Source: JADGQM01 sp964505935
GTDB taxonomy: Bacteria > Desulfobacterota > Syntrophobacteria > Syntrophobacterales > Syntrophobacteraceae
DNA length: 15,761 bases
Direction of reading: 5' to 3'
Assembly: GCA_964505935.1 (NCBI GenBank)
Contig: CAZDKX010000090.1
Location: 1-15,761 of the forward strand
Positions 13,363 to 15,761 of this stretch are shown here, one piece after another. The stretch's first letter is position 1. The number at the start of each line of letters is the position of its first letter. The position numbers were made by a program, and so were the translations under genes. Below the pieces are notes generated by a model. It searched no databases, was not told the DNA's origin, and was given only the letters and a program-made list of their open reading frames with translations.

Positions 13363-15761
13363 TCACCCAATCCTTTTCAGGTCCCAGATCTCCTGAGCAT
13401 ACTGCATGATCGTGCGGTCGCTGGAAAACTTGCCCATTCTTGCCACATTGAGAATGGCCTTCTCAGCCCAGCTTTCAGGTTCACGGTAGTTCCGTGAGGC
13501 CTCCTCCTGAGCTCGGACATAAGAATGAAAATCAGCCAGATGAAAGTACTCATCCGCCTGTTCCACCAGTCTGTCAAAAAGCCATTTGAACGCCCCGGGC
13601 TCTTTCTGGGAAAAACGATCGTCACGGAGGGCCTCCATCACCCGGCGAATGGCTGGCGACTGGAGGTAATGCTCGCGCGGATGAGGGGAGCCCTCCCTTC
13701 GCTGTCTCTGAATCTCTTCGGCGCGAAGCCCAAAGATGAAGATGTTTTCTTCGCCGACCTCTTCGCGAATTTCGATGTTGGCGCCATCCAGCGTGCCGAT
13801 GGTGAGGGCGCCGTTGAGGGCGAATTTCATGTTGCCGGTGCCCGAGGCCTCTTTGCCGGCGGTGGAAATCTGCTCGCTGAGGTCCGCCGCGGGAATGATC
13901 TTTTCGGCCAGTGAAACGCGGTAATCGGGGAGGAAGGCCACTTTGATCAGGCCTTTGACGCGGGGATCCTGGTTGACGACGGCCGCCACCCTGTTGACCA
14001 ACTTGATGATCTGCTTGGCCGCCCAGTAGCCGGGGGCCGCTTTTCCCGCAAAGAGGTAGGTTTTGGGGACCTGGGGTTCGCGCTGATCTTCCACCAGGCA
14101 GAGATACTCGTGGATGATATGCAAAACGTTCAGCAACTGCCGTTTGTATTCGTGGATCCTCTTCGCCTGGATGTCGAACAGGGAATGCGGATCGACCCTG
14201 ACGCGAGCCGTTTCGCTGACAACCGCCGCCATCCGCTCCTTGTTGGCATGCTTGATCCTCATGAAGGCATCCCGAAAGGGTCCGTCCGCAGCATAGGGTT
14301 CCAGGGCCCGAAGCTGCTCGAGACTGGTAATCCACGCATCGCCGATGGCATCGGTGATAAGAGTCGCGAGCAGGGGGTTGCATTTGAGCAGCCAGCGTCT
14401 CGGGGTCACGCCGTTGGTTTTGTTGTTGAAGCGCTCCGGCCAGAGCTCATGGAAGTCCGTCAGGATGGTCTTCTGCAGGAGTTCGGTATGGAGAGCGGCG
14501 ACGCCGTTGGTGGAATGCGATCCCACCACCGCCAGATGAGCCATGCGCACCTGCCTGGGCTCACCTTCCTCGATGAGCGACATGCGCCGCAGGCGATCAG
14601 GGTCGTCGGGCCAGACCTCATCCACCTGCTGCAGAAAGCGGTGATTGATTTCATAGATGATTTGCAGATGGCGGGGCAGCACCGTTTCCATGAGGCTGAC
14701 CGGCCATTTTTCCAGGGCTTCGGGAAGCAGGGTGTGATTGGTATAAGCCAGGGTCCTGGTGGTGATGTCCCAGGACTGTTCCCAGGAGAGCGCCTGCTCA
14801 TCGACCAGGATCCGCATCAGTTCAGCCACCGTCAGGGCCGGGTGGGTATCGTTCAACTGAATGGCAACCTTGTCCGGAAAGACTGCCATGTCCGTATGGC
14901 GCTCCTCGAAGCGGCGCACGATGTCGCGCAGGGCGCACGCCACAAGGAAGTACTCCTGAACGAGGCGCAGTTCTCTTCCCGCTTCAAAAGTGTCGGCGGG
15001 GTAGAGGACTTTGGAAACCGTCTCCGAAGCAATCTTTTGTTCCAGGGCCCGGAAATAGTCTCCTTCATTGAAAATCTGCATGTCGAACTCGTTGGACGAG
15101 CGGGCACGGTAAAGCCGCAGGGTGTTGACGGTCCTGCCACCGTAGCCGACAATCGGCATATCGACCGGAACTCCGATGATGACCTTCCAGTCGAGCCACA
15201 TGGGATTGTAATTGCCCGAACGATCGCGGGCATGTTCGATCCGGCCGTAAACCGGAATGATACAGGCCTCGTCGTCCCGCTCAATCTCCCAGGGCGTCCA
15301 GTCAGCCAGCCAGTTATCCGGTTTCTCTCGTTGACAGCCATTGTCGATTTCCTGTTTGAAAAGGCCGTACTCGTAGTGGATGCCATAGCCGAATCCGGGC
15401 ATCCCGAGCGAGGCCAGGGAATCGAGAAAGCAGGCGGCGAGGCGACCGAGACCGCCATTGCCCAGGGCGGCATCCCATTCATGTTCGCGGAGTTCCTCGA
15501 GATCAAAGCCCAATTCCTCCAGAGCGTCTTTACAGACCCCGAAAAGGCCGAGGTTATGCAGGTTGTTGCCGAGCGAACGGCCGATGAGAAACTCCATGGA
15601 GAGGTAATAAAGGCGCTTGGCATCCTTCTCCTGGTAGCGTTTTTCGGTTTCCAGCAGCCGGTCGATCAACCGGTCGCGCACCGCCAAGGAAACTGCCAGA
15701 GCCAGGTCTCGCTGGTTCTGCGACTGCCATTCATGGCCCAGGGAATACCTGAAATGGTGAA
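13363..15761 (-). CDS. glgP: glycogen / alpha-glucan phosphorylase, 5' end outside the window
   Basis: PLP-dependent phosphorylase releasing glucose-1-phosphate from glycogen or maltodextrin in the cytoplasm. The reading frame stays open to the right edge of the window; residues decoded from 15688-15759 (FRYSLGHEW... LALAVSLAVRDRL) match the usual N-terminal region, so the TTG at 15685-15687 is an internal leucine codon and the real start lies beyond the window. Visible are YYLSMEFLIGRSLGNNL, AALGNGGLGRLAACFLDSLA, the substrate segment AIQLNDTHPALTVAELMR, FNNKTNGVTPRRWL, IHEYKRQLLN, and the cofactor motif EASGTGNMKFALNGA, with the PLP lysine encoded at 13825-13827. About 800 residues are present, near full length. 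The choice between glycogen and maltodextrin as substrate cannot be made. The STAS gene follows closely. Confidence 0.95.
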   Translation of the reverse strand, partial: HHFRYSLGHEWQSQNQRDLALAVSLAVRDRLIDRLLETEKRYQEKDAKRLYYLSMEFLIGRSLGNNLHNLGLFGVCKDALEELGFDLEELREHEWDAALGNGGLGRLAACFLDSLASLGMPGFGYGIHYEYGLFKQEIDNGCQREKPDNWLADWTPWEIERDDEACIIPVYGRIEHARDRSGNYNPMWLDWKVIIGVPVDMPIVGYGGRTVNTLRLYRARSSNEFDMQIFNEGDYFRALEQKIASETVSKVLYPADTFEAGRELRLVQEYFLVACALRDIVRRFEERHTDMAVFPDKVAIQLNDTHPALTVAELMRILVDEQALSWEQSWDITTRTLAYTNHTLLPEALEKWPVSLMETVLPRHLQIIYEINHRFLQQVDEVWPDDPDRLRRMSLIEEGEPRQVRMAHLAVVGSHSTNGVAALHTELLQKTILTDFHELWPERFNNKTNGVTPRRWLLKCNPLLATLITDAIGDAWITSLEQLRALEPYAADGPFRDAFMRIKHANKERMAAVVSETARVRVDPHSLFDIQAKRIHEYKRQLLNVLHIIHEYLCLVEDQREPQVPKTYLFAGKAAPGYWAAKQIIKLVNRVAAVVNQDPRVKGLIKVAFLPDYRVSLAEKIIPAADLSEQISTAGKEASGTGNMKFALNGALTIGTLDGANIEIREEVGEENIFIFGLRAEEIQRQRREGSPHPREHYLQSPAIRRVMEALRDDRFSQKEPGAFKWLFDRLVEQADEYFHLADFHSYVRAQEEASRNYREPESWAEKAILNVARMGKFSSDRTIMQYAQEIWDLKRIG

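Overview
The window is GC-rich, gene-dense bacterial chromosome. It most resembles an anaerobic member of the Desulfobacterota (the former Deltaproteobacteria, Syntrophobacter-like). That placement is inferred from three things: a diheme menaquinone-type fumarate reductase/succinate dehydrogenase operon (C-A-B order), a DHH/DHHA1/CBS protein of the kind common in that group, and a SixA phosphatase with a VQHG active site. No rRNA, tRNA, insertion sequence, CRISPR array or phage gene was seen.

Left to right: (1) 125-1754 (+), a DUF47 PhoU-like accessory protein and a PiT phosphate permease, overlapping by 8 nt. (2) 1746-3329 (-), a 14-helix drug-efflux-type MFS transporter that converges on and overlaps pit; upstream of it lie a candidate promoter and a striking double palindrome that looks like an operator. 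(3) 3706-7050 (-), the operon frdC-frdA-frdB, ending in a candidate terminator. (4) 7384-8148 (-), an amidohydrolase-2 protein. (5) 8293-8928 (+), a VanZ-like membrane protein behind a good sigma-70-type promoter. (6) about 495 nt without a recognisable gene. (7) 9424-10317 (+), a DUF362 protein. (8) 10342-12129 (-), sixA followed by a DHH/CBS phosphoesterase. (9) 12265-12816 (-), a small standalone protein with a His/Cys pattern like DUF4347. (10) 12988-15761 (-), glycogen phosphorylase (its 5' end lies outside the window) followed by a STAS anti-sigma-factor antagonist.

Functionally the window combines phosphate uptake, anaerobic respiration or succinate oxidation at the menaquinone pool, storage-polysaccharide breakdown and several signalling components (STAS, SixA, DHH/CBS). 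Most of this is ordinary core or near-core gene content. The parts that deserve a second look are the double palindrome upstream of the MFS gene, the standalone His/Cys protein, the DHH/CBS protein that stops where related fusions continue into a tRNA nucleotidyltransferase, the STAS gene placed directly behind glgP, and a mismatched inverted repeat in the frd leader. I found no convincing multi-gene novel system.
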